From: Paracyclopina nana
Taxonomy: Eukaryota > Arthropoda > Copepoda > Cyclopoida > Cyclopettidae
Reading direction: 5' to 3'
DNA: 64,000 nucleotides
Assembly (NCBI GenBank): GCA_019096065.1
Contig: JAGUCH010000008.1
Coordinates: 1,121,001 to 1,185,000 of the forward strand
Positions 45,869 to 57,775 of the stretch are shown here, one piece after another. Every line of letters starts with the position of its first letter. The stretch's first letter is position 1. The notes under the pieces were generated by a model, which saw only the letters and a list, made by a program, of their open reading frames with translations, was not told the DNA's origin and did no database searches. The position numbers were made by a program, and so were the translations under genes.

Positions 45869-48800
45869 ATGTTCAAGTGGAAAGTTAGTGGGCTCGGTGG
45901 AGTTGGCTCCTCCAAGAAATCCAACAAATCTGAGAGCAAATTAAATAATGAGAACTGCAACAATGAGCAAGAGGCAAAAAACAACAATAAGAACCTCAAC
46001 AGCAGTAAAACAGCATCACCTAAAAAGTAAGAAAAGAAATACACTATATTAACCTATTTTGGCCCTGACTCAAAACTTACATTTGCATCTGCTTATCACA
46101 GTCTGCCTTTGCTTCCACAGTGTGGGGAAATGGATTTTGAAAAGTGGCTTTTTCTGCTACTTTTTGGCTCCATTTTCCTCACTGTGCTCCACATGAGCAA
46201 AAACAGCTGAGAATTTAATAATTGGATATCCATCAAGGAATTTTCTTCATGGCCATTTGATGATACATTTAGGATTTTTTTTTATTTAGCAATTGCTTCA
46301 ACTTCCTCAAATTAACTTTAAATAAAGATCAATCAATGATTGCTTAATGATTGTTGCCAAGGTTGAAAAACAATTTTTTAATGGCTCAAGACTCTGTGTG
46401 TGCATTTTATGGCAATATTTACTTTTATTTTATTGCCTTTTATGATGGCGCCTTAAAAAATGCATTTTGCCTCACAAATTCCATTTGGCAAAAAGCTTTT
46501 TGGTTTTGGGGTCAACTTGTTGGGTGGTTGTTTATGAAGGGGCGTGGCCTATTTTTTGGCGCCAACTTTCAACATTTTCCTCCTCAATTGCAATGACAAA
46601 GCATCAATTGGACAAATTGGCGCTTGGCACCATCTATGTCATTAGTTTTGAGCCAAATTAAAGGCTTTCATTGGAGTTAATCCAATATTTGTCCAGTTTT
46701 TCAATTATGGGTCAAAATTTGTAGGTTTTTATCCATTTTTGCATTTTGTGTTAATTTGAGGCCAATTTAGATTTAACTTGATTTAAATAATAATGGACAT
46801 TATAATTATTGTATCATTCGATTTTGTAAGATTAGGCGATTGTTTCGATTGTTGTACCATTTGAGGGAATTTTGATCTATTTTGAGCCAAAATTGTTCTA
46901 TTTTGAGGCAACTTTGTACCATTTTGTAGGAATTTTGTGCCACTTTGAGGCAACTTTGCACCATTTTGAGGCAATTTTTACCACTTTTTTCGAAACTAAA
47001 AAAAGTAATTTTTGCGCATAATTTTGAGGCAATAATTTAAATGTCTCATTTTGTCCTATTTTTTGAGGCAGTTTAAGAGCCTTTTTTCACTCAGCTGAGG
47101 GCAGCAATTTTATCCCGTTGTGAGGGTGAAATCTCGTGCTTTTGATTGCATGATATGAAACCATGCAATTGTTCTCATAGAGAGAGCAGCGTACCACAAT
47201 AAAAGGGGCCGCCGCCTTTTGCCTTCCTTACCCGTGCAAAATGAGAGATTTGCATCAAATCTTGACCGTGGAATCAGATAAAAAATATTACTCGCAATAA
47301 AAGGAGGATTTTCGGCCTTTTTTGCTGTTTGGCCTTTGTGGCCACAGAGCTCGAGTCAAAATCTGGTTTTCAGCAAGACAAATGAAGTGACAGCCATTTT
47401 TTTGCTGCTCAGCTCACAGCGGGGTAAATGGGCATAAAAACGGATCAAAATCCCAAAAAGGCCAAATTACTCCCGAATTTTTTCCACTCTGACTTTGAAT
47501 TTTTGGGTGGATTTTTTCTGTGTAAACAAAGATTAAATAAAGGTGAAAAGCATCCTCACTTGAGGCTTTAAAAAAGATTAATGGTTCGCTTTCAAAGTCT
47601 GCCCATGGCTCGACCATAAATCTGGCTCTAATTGATTGGTTTTTTGGCCCTAAAAAAAGAGGAGCGATTTTCTTGCAAAATCAGCCCAATTTTGTCCAGA
47701 CTGATTATTTTTCTCAATTCTTATCTGGTGCAGTGCATACATTTGACCATAATTGATTGGTCTGCTTGCGAAGCGTACCACAAAATCTAGGGCCTTATCT
47801 TCTATTTAATGGGGTTAACGCATTAAGGCTTATCACCAAAAAGAGCGATTCGAAAAACCCACTCTAGAATAATAATATTCAAGTTCAAGAGCCGAAAATT
47901 GTTGTTTTTCTTGTTTTTGTTTTCGTGCAGATGAACCGAGCCGATAAAAAAAGGGTTCCCAGCCAATTTGTGAGTTGCGTTTTCCCAGGGTCGGACTCCA
48001 TTTTGTAGTACAGAAAATGGCGGAATTTTTATGAGGGCGTTGCTGTAGCTTCTTTTGTAATTGCGCCATCTGGTGGGGGACACTGAGACCACGCCCCACC
48101 AGACATTTGATTTTCATTTTTTTTTCATTGGCCACCCAAATTTTTCCCAATTGAAAATCTCTATTAGTGTAACGCATTAACCATCTGGAGCTCAATTTGT
48201 CACATTTTACTTATTCGGAGTTTTTGGAGCCTTTTAGAGAATTAAGAGCACGCGCCTCGTTTTGGCCGCGGGCTGACAGGTCGGAAAATGTGTCGAGCAA
48301 CTGATACTTTGAAGCTGCTGCTGGTCAAATTGTTTACTTTTGCACTTTTTGCCTGCAAGGCAATTTTACACAGCATCTTCACAACTCTGGCCAAAAACCG
48401 TTTTTTCCCTTGTTTTCCTCCAAAAAATAAACCGGCCGAATGTGCCCATATTTGGCCTGAAAAAAATGGAAAAAAAATTCTTAGGCTTTTTTGAGCATTG
48501 TAAACATAAAAACTATAAAACGAAATTTGATTTTTTCAGAGTTTTAAGATCTTGATAGAATGAAACTTTCTTTTTTGGCCAACTTTGAATTTTTATTATG
48601 AAAAAATTGTTATTTGGCCAAATGGCCAAAAATATTATTGTGATCTTTGTTTTGGCAGAAATCTAAGTGTTAAACAATTCGAAATTCGAAATTTTGGTCG
48701 AATTCAGCTGAAAAATAAAAAAGCTCAAAATTTGAAATGGCAGTTTTCAATTTTTTAACCCACAGTGCCTGGTCATCATGGGTGCCATTTTCTTGTCAAA

Positions 48801-51800
48801 ACAAGAGGGGAAGACGCCTATTTTCCCATTAGGACCTAAGCTACGCACACAACCACTTAGCTCACTTTGCTGACCACTAGTCATAAAACCACCAAGCAAA
48901 GAGTGGACTTTTATGGCTTTAAAAGTGCAAAAAGGGTCATTTGGCTTCACAAAGACATTAAAAAGTGCACCAGTTCAAATTATGGCTTTTTCCGTCAACT
49001 TTTGGGCTCTTTTTAATGATAACCCAGTTCACTAGGCTTTCTAAAGTGATATTGTATTGCTGTACATGGAATTTAAGTGTCCAGGCTATTTTTCCCAATT
49101 TTCCTCAAGTTGGCTGTTTTCATCATTGATTGGCGCTTTTTACGGGTCTTTATGGTACCCAGATTAACCAATGGAAAGCTAATTCTCAACACTTGTATGG
49201 CAATTATAGCAATGTTTAGGCCAGAAATCTACCCTAAAGGGTTGCCAGATATATTTTTCACATTGAAATTACTTAGTATAAAAATGGCGTTTTTGGCAAG
49301 GTTTAGGCTCTTTTCACTGTGAAACTTTGGCACTCATCTCATCCAGTTGGTTATGTAAACAAAAAGACACATTTAATAAAAAAAATTGGCGTTTCTGGCT
49401 GGTTTTAGGCTCTTTTCAGCCTAAAACATTCCTCAGATAAAACAAAGAGCAAATGGCGTTTTCCTTCAAAAAAAGTGGCATTTATTCATGGTCTGGCAGT
49501 TTTAACAGCCACAAAATATGAAGCCATGCAAGGCTGATCATCACTTTTTCTTGGTCATGTTTCAGAGATCAGCAGCAGCCACAGTTGGAAGCTACCAATA
49601 ACAACCACAATCAGCCACCATCACCACAGAAACCAGCCACAGGTTTCAGGCTCTTCCAGTCCAGTAATACCAATGGAATTCTCAAAAACAGTGCAAATTC
49701 AGCTGACAACACCATGTCCAGAGTTGGCCAGAGGTAATTTTTGACTACTTTTGAATTTTGGCATTTTCCACCAACTTTTGGCTCTTTTCAGACTGGCCAT
49801 GCCGGCAGGGGTTAACCAGCATCCAGTTTCGCCAAATGGGCGCCAGAGTCCCAACATGAGTTCAGAGCAGGTGAGGCCACCAAGTAAACCAGGTTGGAGG
49901 CCTCCAAAGGCCTCTGAGGCTGCTGAAGAGGCCATTCCAAGTGACTCTTTATACAATGGAGGCCAACAGCAGCAGCAAAATGGCTCCACCTCCTGGAGGG
50001 AAAAGCAGTTTGGCTCCAGGCCCAGTTTGAATGGCATGGCCCACTGGTCCTCCCATGGGTACTTGGCCAAGGCCAATGAGAACACTGGGCCCCAGAACAA
50101 TCCTGGAATGTCCAGCCCTGGATCAGGTGACGGGTATGTTGTGTTGAGGAAGCAGGGTGACCAGATGGTGACCTCTACAGGGTCAGCTGCTGTCACTGGG
50201 CCCCAGTCCCTGCCTGTCAACAATGTCCAGGGTGGTGAGAGGAAGTACTACAGTGTCAAAGGCTATGACAGCATGGTCATGGCCAATAATGACAAGTACC
50301 TGACCATGGATGCCAGGTACCATTCCCTGAAAAACCTGCCCCCTGACATCAGGGCCAGGCTCAGGGAGAATTTGAGGCAGGCCCACCAGGAAAATCCTGG
50401 ATACCACCACAACCACCAGCAGCCTGCACCTGCTCCCAAGCCTCTGCACCTGCAGCAGCAGCAGCAACAACACCTGCCTCAATTTGCTCCACCTCCTCCA
50501 CCTAGGAATGAGAGGAAGCCAGGCGCTGAGACTGGGAAAAGCAGCGTTTCCTGGCATGAGTGGACTCAACAGCTGCAAGCCTACATTGCCTGGGTCAACT
50601 CCCAGCTGAGAAAAAGGCCAGAATTAAGGCCAGTGCAAGACCTGAGGACTGACCTTCAAAGTGGGGAGGTGCTGGCTCAGCTCATTGAGATCATTTGTAA
50701 GTCTTTGAAATGCTGAGATTCTATTTGAAAAGCTGATATTTTAGAGTAGCTTTCAAATACTGAGACTTGTGCTCTACTTCTGATTGCTAATATTTGTTTG
50801 CTTTTGATTCTGAGAATCTTAAGAACTTTTGAAGCTGAGATTGAGAGTTCTTATACTTTTGCTAAGAACTAAAGTTTACTTTTGATGCTTAGAATTTCCA
50901 TAGATTTGATGCTGAGAATCTGTTAACTTTTGAAGCTGATAATATCCTTAATTTTGATGCTGATAATTTCCATTTTTTTGTAGTTGGTTCCTCTAAATTT
51001 GAACTTTGCTGAGATATTGTTTACTTTTTCAGCTGGAGAGAAACTGGCTGGAATCCAGTATGCCCCAGAGTCTCTGCAAGGCATGAGGGAGAACATTGAC
51101 AGAATACTCCAGTTCATGTCAGCCAAAAGGATCAGAATGCATCAAATCACATCTAAAGAGGTACTGGAGGGCAACCTGAAGGCTGTCATGAGGCTGATCC
51201 TGGCCTTGGCAGCTCACTACAAGCCCCAGTCAGTGAGGCACCATGATGTCAGCAGCAATTTTGACAAGATCTCCAATGAGAAGATCATTCCACCAGCAGT
51301 GGAAGAAACCACCCTCAACCAGACCCAGGATGACCTGCATGCTGAAGACACCAGCAGCCCTCCAAAGGCCCTGAAAAGGTCACCAAGCATGAGCAACCAC
51401 CAGCATGAAACCACAGCCCAGATCTATGAGAACTTTACCAGTTCCAGGCAACAGCCAATGGCAATGAAGCAGCAACAAAGTTCGGCAGCTGACAATGTAA
51501 ACAAACAGCTGACTTCCAGGGAAAACAGCTTTGTCAACAAAATGCCCTCCAGGGAAAACAGCTTTGTCAACAACAAAATGCCTTCCAGGGAGAACAGCTT
51601 TGTGAGGACTGGTTCAGGCAGGAAACTGCCCAAGCTGCCCAAGCCAGAAGACTCCATTTTGAACACCTCACTGCCCATACCCCAAAAGAGAACACTGTTA
51701 GAAGTGTCAGAAGAGGAGAAGTTGGAGAACAGGAAGAGCAAGCCCAAAGCCTTGGAGTTCTGGGAGAGCCTGGAGACCCTGGAAACCAGGCCAGGAGCCC

Positions 51801-54682
51801 AGGTGCAGGCTGCTGTCCAGGATAACAGCAGCTTCAGGTACAACACCATTCACCGGATGTCAGTGGGCAGGAGAATGTTGCCCAAAGCACCTGAAATCCG
51901 GTCTCACAGCCTGGACAGGGGTGGCTCCCTGAATTCCAGTTTCTCAGAGGAGCACAAATCCCACCAGGAGAACCAGGATAAATCATCCAGGAGCCCTTCA
52001 CCTCCAGGGAAGGTGAAAATGGACCTCCAACCCTCCCCACCAGCCAGCTCAGATTCCAGGGGAGAAGTGGAGGGCAGCTCGGACAACAATTCCCCACCAA
52101 CCAGTGTCATTCAGGGCAAATTGCAGATGAATGACTGGAACAACCCTGCCTATGACTGGGTCAGGGGAGGTGCCAATTTCCAGCAGAGGCTGGGAGATGG
52201 CCACAGTGATGGGAAACATAGTGACACCATGTCTGACAATATTCCCTATGACATTCTCCTCCAGGACTTGACACAAGCCAAAAGGCAGCTGTTGGAGCTG
52301 CATAACCTGGTGAGTTTGTTTACATTCTTTGTTTACTAACATACAGCTAACAAATTGGCGGGAAGAATTAAAAACTGTTCAGCTCATGTCCTTCAGCTTT
52401 GTTTACTAACTTAAGTAAGATTGAGCAGCTGTTGAATTTTGAATTAATGGCGGGAAATGTGAAAATTCATAAATTCAGCTGTTGACTACTCCCCTTTGTT
52501 TACTAACATTGATCAGCTGTTGAATTACATGACATTAGCGGAATATTTGAAAAACTCTATAAATCAGCTGATGTATAACCGTTTTGTTTACAAACAAAGG
52601 GCAGCTCTATAATTGGCGGGAAATTCAAATTGAAATTGTTCCGTTTCCTATACTTAACTTTTGGAGCTGTTGAATTATTGGCGGGAAATTCAAATTGTTC
52701 AGCTGATTCCCAAGCACTTTGCTTATTTCATTGAACCTGTTGAAGCTGAAAAAGGACAAATTTTAAATTTTTTCAAAGCTACATTTCAATTATTCAGCTC
52801 ATGTCCAACCTTGAGAGTTGCACAAAGTCTGGTGATCAGGGCTCAGCAGCCAACAATGAGTTTGTGCAGTGTGTGGAAAATATCAATGTGCTCAATTTGA
52901 GGCTGAGAAATGCAGATGAACGGTGCCAAATTCTCAGATCTGATCTCAGACATGCCAAACAGGTGCCAAAATGTTTTTTTTTAAAAAAAAACCTTCTTCT
53001 TTTTGCACTGTTATGGTATATGTAATGCAATAAATCACACAGGTTTAATCTCACAGCAAGGTATATGGTATATAGTACACAATGGCCCATAACTTTCAAA
53101 TAATTTGAGCTAAGCAGCATAACTAAAGCACATCTACACACGGATGCACTCACTCACAAAAAACAGGCTTATATAATGAGATATAATGAACCTTTGTCAG
53201 TTGTTTAATAGCACCCTTTTTCTTCATATATTGGCTCGCGACAATTGAAAAGAATGAAATCAATTTGATTTCAGTGTTTGACATTAAAAATAAATTCAGA
53301 TGAAAACAATCAAGGCTCATGACTTGATTGATTTCTTCCAAGTTTTAGCTCGGACAAAAAATTACAATTCATTTCAGAAATAAAAATGTCGACAAATAAA
53401 CTGAACATCGCAATAACATTGTACATACTTAACAATGCATGATATACATATTATTGAGTAAAATATCGAATGAATTCTTAAATATAAACGATTTGTGTTA
53501 TTTTAGGAGTGCGTTAACTTGGAGGGCAGCAAAAACGGCCTCCAATCGAGGCTGGCAGAGCAAGAAATGGCCTCAAGTCAACTGAAGCAAGATTTGGTGA
53601 GAGCCACATTGGCCAAGCAAACTTTGGAATATGAAAAGAAGGAATTACTAAGGAGAGTGGACGATCTTGAAAGAGGCCTCAGTGGAATCAAAAATGAGAG
53701 CAATGAAAAGGACAAACTGATCCGGACTCACAAGGCTCAAATTGAGGAATTGGCAAGGAAACAACGTGATTTCAGCCTTGCTGCCAGTGCTGCTGGGGTA
53801 ATTTTCCCTAAAAATTAATTATTGCAATGAAATTACATAAATGTTACTTTTCTCTTTTAGCTCACTCCCAATGGAGAAACTGACCTCAAAGCTCTCTATG
53901 ATGAAGAGCTTGCTGTGGCCAAAGATGCAATAAGTAACCTCAGATCATCCTTCAAGTAAGCTATTTAAAAGAAGTATTTTTATATTAATTTTTTAAAATA
54001 AATATTTTTTACAGTGGCTCAGATCCAAATCAACATATTTTGGACACCCTTGAGCAATGTATTTCTGTCATCATTGAGAAAATCCAGAGGCTGGACTATG
54101 AGAGCAAAAATGGCTCCAGATCCTCAGCTGACAACTACCAAAAGTCCAACTCTGAAGGTAACAATAACTTGCTTTACAAATCTTGGCCAAGTTGTCACTG
54201 ACCCATTTTGCTTCAGGTCACATTTCAAATGTTACCACCAAAATATTGTACTTCACCAACCGTTCAGCCACACCTTTCATGTCGACACTGAACAAGAGCA
54301 TTGGTGACATCACCTTACGGGACTTTAAGGCCATCTTTGATAGGCCTGGATACTACAGGTTCCATTTCAAATCGGTTGACCAGGAATTTGGCATGGTCAA
54401 AGAAGAGGTAAAAAGATAGTTTATCGACATTTTCCTTTATGACTTTCGATTGACTTTTTTTGGCATGGCAGCTAATCGAAAGCAATCAGTGAAGAAATGA
54501 GGTTGAGTTGTAATCATCCACATTTGTTTTTGATGGCTTGCACTGAATTCAAATTAAGAAGGCGTTTTCTCTGTAAAAGACGATGAATTCTTCAATTTTA
54601 CGCTTTGTTCCAGATTGCCAATGATGATTCCATTCTACCAGGAGAATCTGGAAAAATTGTCGCTTGGGTCGAAGAAGACTAA
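45869..54682 (+). CDS. DIXDC1: Dixin (DIX domain containing 1 homologue), ten coding exons, 1153 aa
   Basis: Exons: 45869-46026, 49566-49733, 49792-50696, 51033-52309, 52798-52962, 53507-53797, 53861-53955, 54015-54157, 54217-54407, 54614-54682. All junctions are GT-AG and the frame is continuous. A calponin-homology domain (about 365-477) reads WTQQLQAYIAWVNSQL ... GEKLAGIQYAP ... NLKAVMRLILALAAHYKP. Coiled-coil sequence lies at about 840-990 and a C-terminal DIX domain at about 1072-1153 (KILYFTNRSATPFMST ... IVAWVEED). In vertebrates Dixin polymerises through DIX with Dishevelled and Axin, promotes Wnt signalling and binds actin. At 1153 aa it is much longer than vertebrate DIXDC1 (about 680 aa): a basic Asn/Ser/Gln-rich N-terminus and a long disordered linker account for the excess. 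The ATG lies 22 nt after an acceptor at 45846, so the 5' UTR is spliced; a tiny upstream ORF (MMHSD) precedes it. Confidence 0.95.
52320..52700 (-). repeat. ~70-bp repeats with GGCGGGAAA and CAGCTG inside Dixin intron 4
   Basis: About five diverged copies of TTTGTTTACTAAC ... CAGCTGTTGAATT ... GGCGGGAAATT. This is the reverse orientation of the repeat at 28385-28890 (TTTCCCGCC). Confidence 0.7.
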
Positions 54683-54782
54683 AGAGATAATCGATGAAGG
54701 CTACATTTATCAAATGAAATGAAGGCATTATTACTATCATGAAAATCTATATTTATCATCATCAGTCTGTATGTGTGATAAC

Positions 54783-54788
54783 AATAAA
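54783..54788 (+). terminator. Polyadenylation signal AATAAA of Dixin
   Basis: AATAAA lies 100 bp after the Dixin stop codon, in the ~210-bp gap between two convergent genes. Confidence 0.7.
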
Positions 54789-54892
54789 ATGAGAGTTGAA
54801 ACACAATGCTTTTACTAATATCACTTTCAAGCATTCAATTCTACAGCTTGAATCAAAAAGTAAATTTACATAAAAAAGGGAGGGGAAAAGCT

Positions 54893-56822
54893 CTACTTTT
54901 TCTGAATTGCATATTGCTTGAGCTGATGTGGCTTGAAAAGCGTTTCTGGAGGATTATTGGCCCAAAGCAGGAAAATCACTGACAAAGTCACAATGTTCAT
55001 GTAAGTCTGGATGATGATCCTGTCATAGTTTGGGTGGTCGGTGAAAACGCCCACAATGGGCAAGTTGGAGACCACGTGGTCATTGGCCTTTTTGTAGAGG
55101 CTCTCTATGGTCTGGATGTCAAGGCCAAAGAGAAACCTGGGCACAATCCGGATTGTCCGCCCTCCATCCACAAGCTGAGCCTCGAAATGGTTGTAAATGC
55201 CCCACCGGCAAAAAGACCACTGTGGAGCCTCGACCTCCACGCTGAGGCCCATGTCGCTTAACCGGTTCACTTTGACCTCATACTCTGACCTCCATTCCAT
55301 GCTCATCACAGCCTTGAAAAAAAGTGGAATTGAATTGCGAAAAGCTTGTCCTGAGCTTAGTTTAATGCTACAAAGTCGGGTCAGATGGCGCTAGTTGCAT
55401 TCTGAAATAACTCTGTTTGTGGGCTTTTTTCGGAATCAAATGGCCCATTGCGGTATCTGTCATCAATTAACACACACAATGTGCTGGGTTGAAACGCCGG
55501 CCAGCGTTGATAAAATCACGCACCCGCTTTTGTTCGCGCCCAAATTATGACGTCATTTTGATCTGAAGCGCCATCTGTGTACGAGTGCAGCGCCATCTAG
55601 ATATGATTTGGCATTAATCAAAGCATTTCGCAATTACATTGTAATCAGTGTTTAGAGGCTAAAAATGAATAATAGCCCTCAAGCACAGAATTTTTTTCAG
55701 GTTTTCACTTCATTATTTTTTTTTTTTTTTTTTTTTTTTTTTGCAACTACCTTATTAGGGAATGAAAGGTTTTCGCCGGTTCTGGCGTAAATGACGATTG
55801 GTTCTTCTCCTGGCTTGCGTTTGACGAAAACTCGCCATTTGGTCCAATTTTCTATGGAAATTTCGTCCTCAGATCCAGCCTTGATGGGCACTTTGGATAA
55901 CGTGGATCTAGTCAAACTGAAAAGTGGAAAATGCATTATAGAGAACAATCATGCATTTTGATGGGAAAGTTGCTAGTGCATTTTGCAGCTTTTCGCACAC
56001 AAATGATTGATTTGAAAGCAAACAGTATTTGACGCGAAAACCTACTTACTCGGTTATCAATGATTAAAATTAATAATAATTAAGAAATATGTAAATAATA
56101 AAATTAAATCTTAAATCCGGAATTGTGAGAATCCTCCCTAAAAAGTCAAATCTTTGATAAAAGTTGAATCTTGGCTTGAAATCAAATTCATCAAATCCTT
56201 TGTCAATAATCAAATCTAGCTCAAAATAACGAAATCCTCGCAAAAACGATCAAGTCACTATCAAGTCCTCAAAGCTAAATAAGATCCCCTCAAAAAATTG
56301 AAAAATGTTCCAAAACCAAACAAAAATATCCTTATAGATTCAAATATTCCAAAAACTAATCAAATCCTCCAAAACTTCATCTAATCCTCCCAAAAGCAAA
56401 AAATCACCTAAAGCCAATCAAATGTCCCAAATAATTTCCCAAAAATTAATCAAATCTAGCCTAAAGTCAAAAATCAATGCTTCAAAAGCCCATCAAATCC
56501 TCATGAAAAAATTCAAATTCCCAAAAATGCAAAAATTCAAAAAACTCAAATCTCGCCTGAAACTTGAAAAAAGTGATCAAATCGAGCTAAATCTAAATTT
56601 AAAGACATAAAAGTTAAACGGGTCTCATTTGTTTGGATTACCAGCTTGTATGGAGTGATTTTTGAAAGGCCAGAAAAAAGTGGCCAAACGAGAATTGGCA
56701 ACTTACATGTCTTCCATGATTCCCGGGTGCGGCTGAACGATGTAGGGCGTGACAAAATACCACAACGTCACTGAGCCCACAAAGGCCACAATCAGCAATT
56801 TCGAGGCTCGAATCACGTCCAT
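54893..56822 (-). CDS. Unrecognised two-pass membrane protein, three exons, 233 aa
   Basis: Exons (minus): 56822-56707, 55916-55751, 55312-54893, with GTAAGT and GTAGTT donors and TTTTCAG/TTCAAG acceptors; the frame is continuous. The N-terminus MDVIRASKLLIVAFVGSVTLWYF is a membrane anchor or uncleaved signal. A ~150-residue hydrophilic middle follows (IENWTKWRVFVKRKPGEEPI, VEAPQWSFCRWGIYNHFEAQ, GGRTIRIVPRFLFGLDIQTI). A second membrane segment (MNIVTLSVIFLLWAN) lies near the C-terminus, before a short basic tail. The topology (two anchors, one soluble domain facing the lumen or outside) is inferred. It is convergent with Dixin. I do not recognise the family. Intron 1 (790 bp) is filled with loose AATCAAATCCTCC repeats. 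Confidence 0.8.
55716..55742. repeat. 27-bp poly-T run in intron 2 of the membrane-protein gene
   Basis: An uninterrupted run of T (A on the coding strand) begins 8 nt after the intron 2 donor at 55750. It may be a retroposed poly-A trace or simple slippage, and is prone to sequencing length error. Confidence 0.8.
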
Positions 56823-57039
56823 GCTTAATTGTTGCTTCTAATTATTGTAGGTCGGGTCAAGACGAAAAAAGGCTGCTGCAAAAAAAATGCAAAAAAATGG
56901 CAAAATTATCAGAAGCTGGAATGAATCAATATTTACCCGAGGAGTGAAAATAATAATAAGGCATGTGGCATATTATGCTCACTTTGCTGCTGCTACGAGA
57001 ACGAGGCTTCAGCTGAACTACAGATATCTACTTCTTCTT

Positions 57040-57250
57040 CTTCCACTGTGTGCTAAATCTCGGCCGGCCGCTGATAAAATCACGCAACCTATCAGCGCGC
57101 TACATCACACATCACATTGCAATGCCACAGTGGCGCGCGCGCGCGAGTTTTGCGCGCATCATCGTGTTGCAGATTTTCAAATCTGCGCGCTAATCAAGGG
57201 AGGTTTGAGCGGAGCGAGGCAGACGCCGGAGGCGAAGCGGTTTCTCTTAC
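57040..57250 (-). promoter_or_regulatory. CpG-rich probable promoter region of the membrane-protein gene
   Basis: This is a CpG-dense stretch (CGGCCGGCCGCTGATAAAAT, TGGCGCGCGCGCGCGAG) 220-430 bp upstream of the ATG at 56822, in AT-rich surroundings. It contains two CACAGTGG motifs (57043, 57126). The phrase GATAAAATCACGCA occurs here (about 57072) and at about 55508 upstream of exon 3. It may be bidirectional, but no plus-strand gene follows. Confidence 0.45.
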
Positions 57251-57339
57251 AAAAACTAAACATTCAGGTATGTGAGCAAAGCGCGCTTTTTTAAATGTTT
57301 CCTCTCAAGTTTTTGAGCGAAGCGGAGGTGCAAAACTGG

Positions 57340-57775
57340 TACAGTTTATTGAGCGGAACGTAGCGAAGCGGAGCGGAACGTAGCGGAACGTAGCGGAGCG
57401 GAACGTAGCGGAGCCGAATGTAGTGGAGTGGAACGTAGCTTAGCTGAACGTAGAGAACATAACGGAGCGGAACGTAGCGGAACGGAACGTATCGGAACGG
57501 AACGAAGCGGAACGGAGTGGAACGTAGCGGAGCGGAACGTAGCGGGGCGGAACGTAGCGGGGCATAACGTAGCGGAGCTGAACGTAGTGGGACGTAGCGG
57601 AGCGGAACATAGCTTAGCGGAATATAGCTTAGCGGAACAGAACGGAACTTAGCGAAGTGGAGCGGAAGGTAGCGGGGCGGAACGTAGCGGAACGGAGCGG
57701 AACGTAGCATAGCAGAACGCAGTGGAGCGGGACGTAGCGGAGCGGAACGTAGCGGAGCGAAACGTAGCGGTAGTA
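57340..57775 (+). repeat. ~10-15-bp array GCGGAACGTA
   Basis: About 35 variable units of GGAACGTAGC / GGAGCGGAACGTAGC. It is GC-rich, unlike the other arrays. Open frames of 74 and 162 codons on the two strands are repeat-derived. Confidence 0.9.

Noticed and set aside
56887-57294. 135-codon plus-strand frame opposite the membrane-protein promoter
   Set aside because: It spans CpG-rich promoter sequence and low-complexity DNA with no recognisable features.
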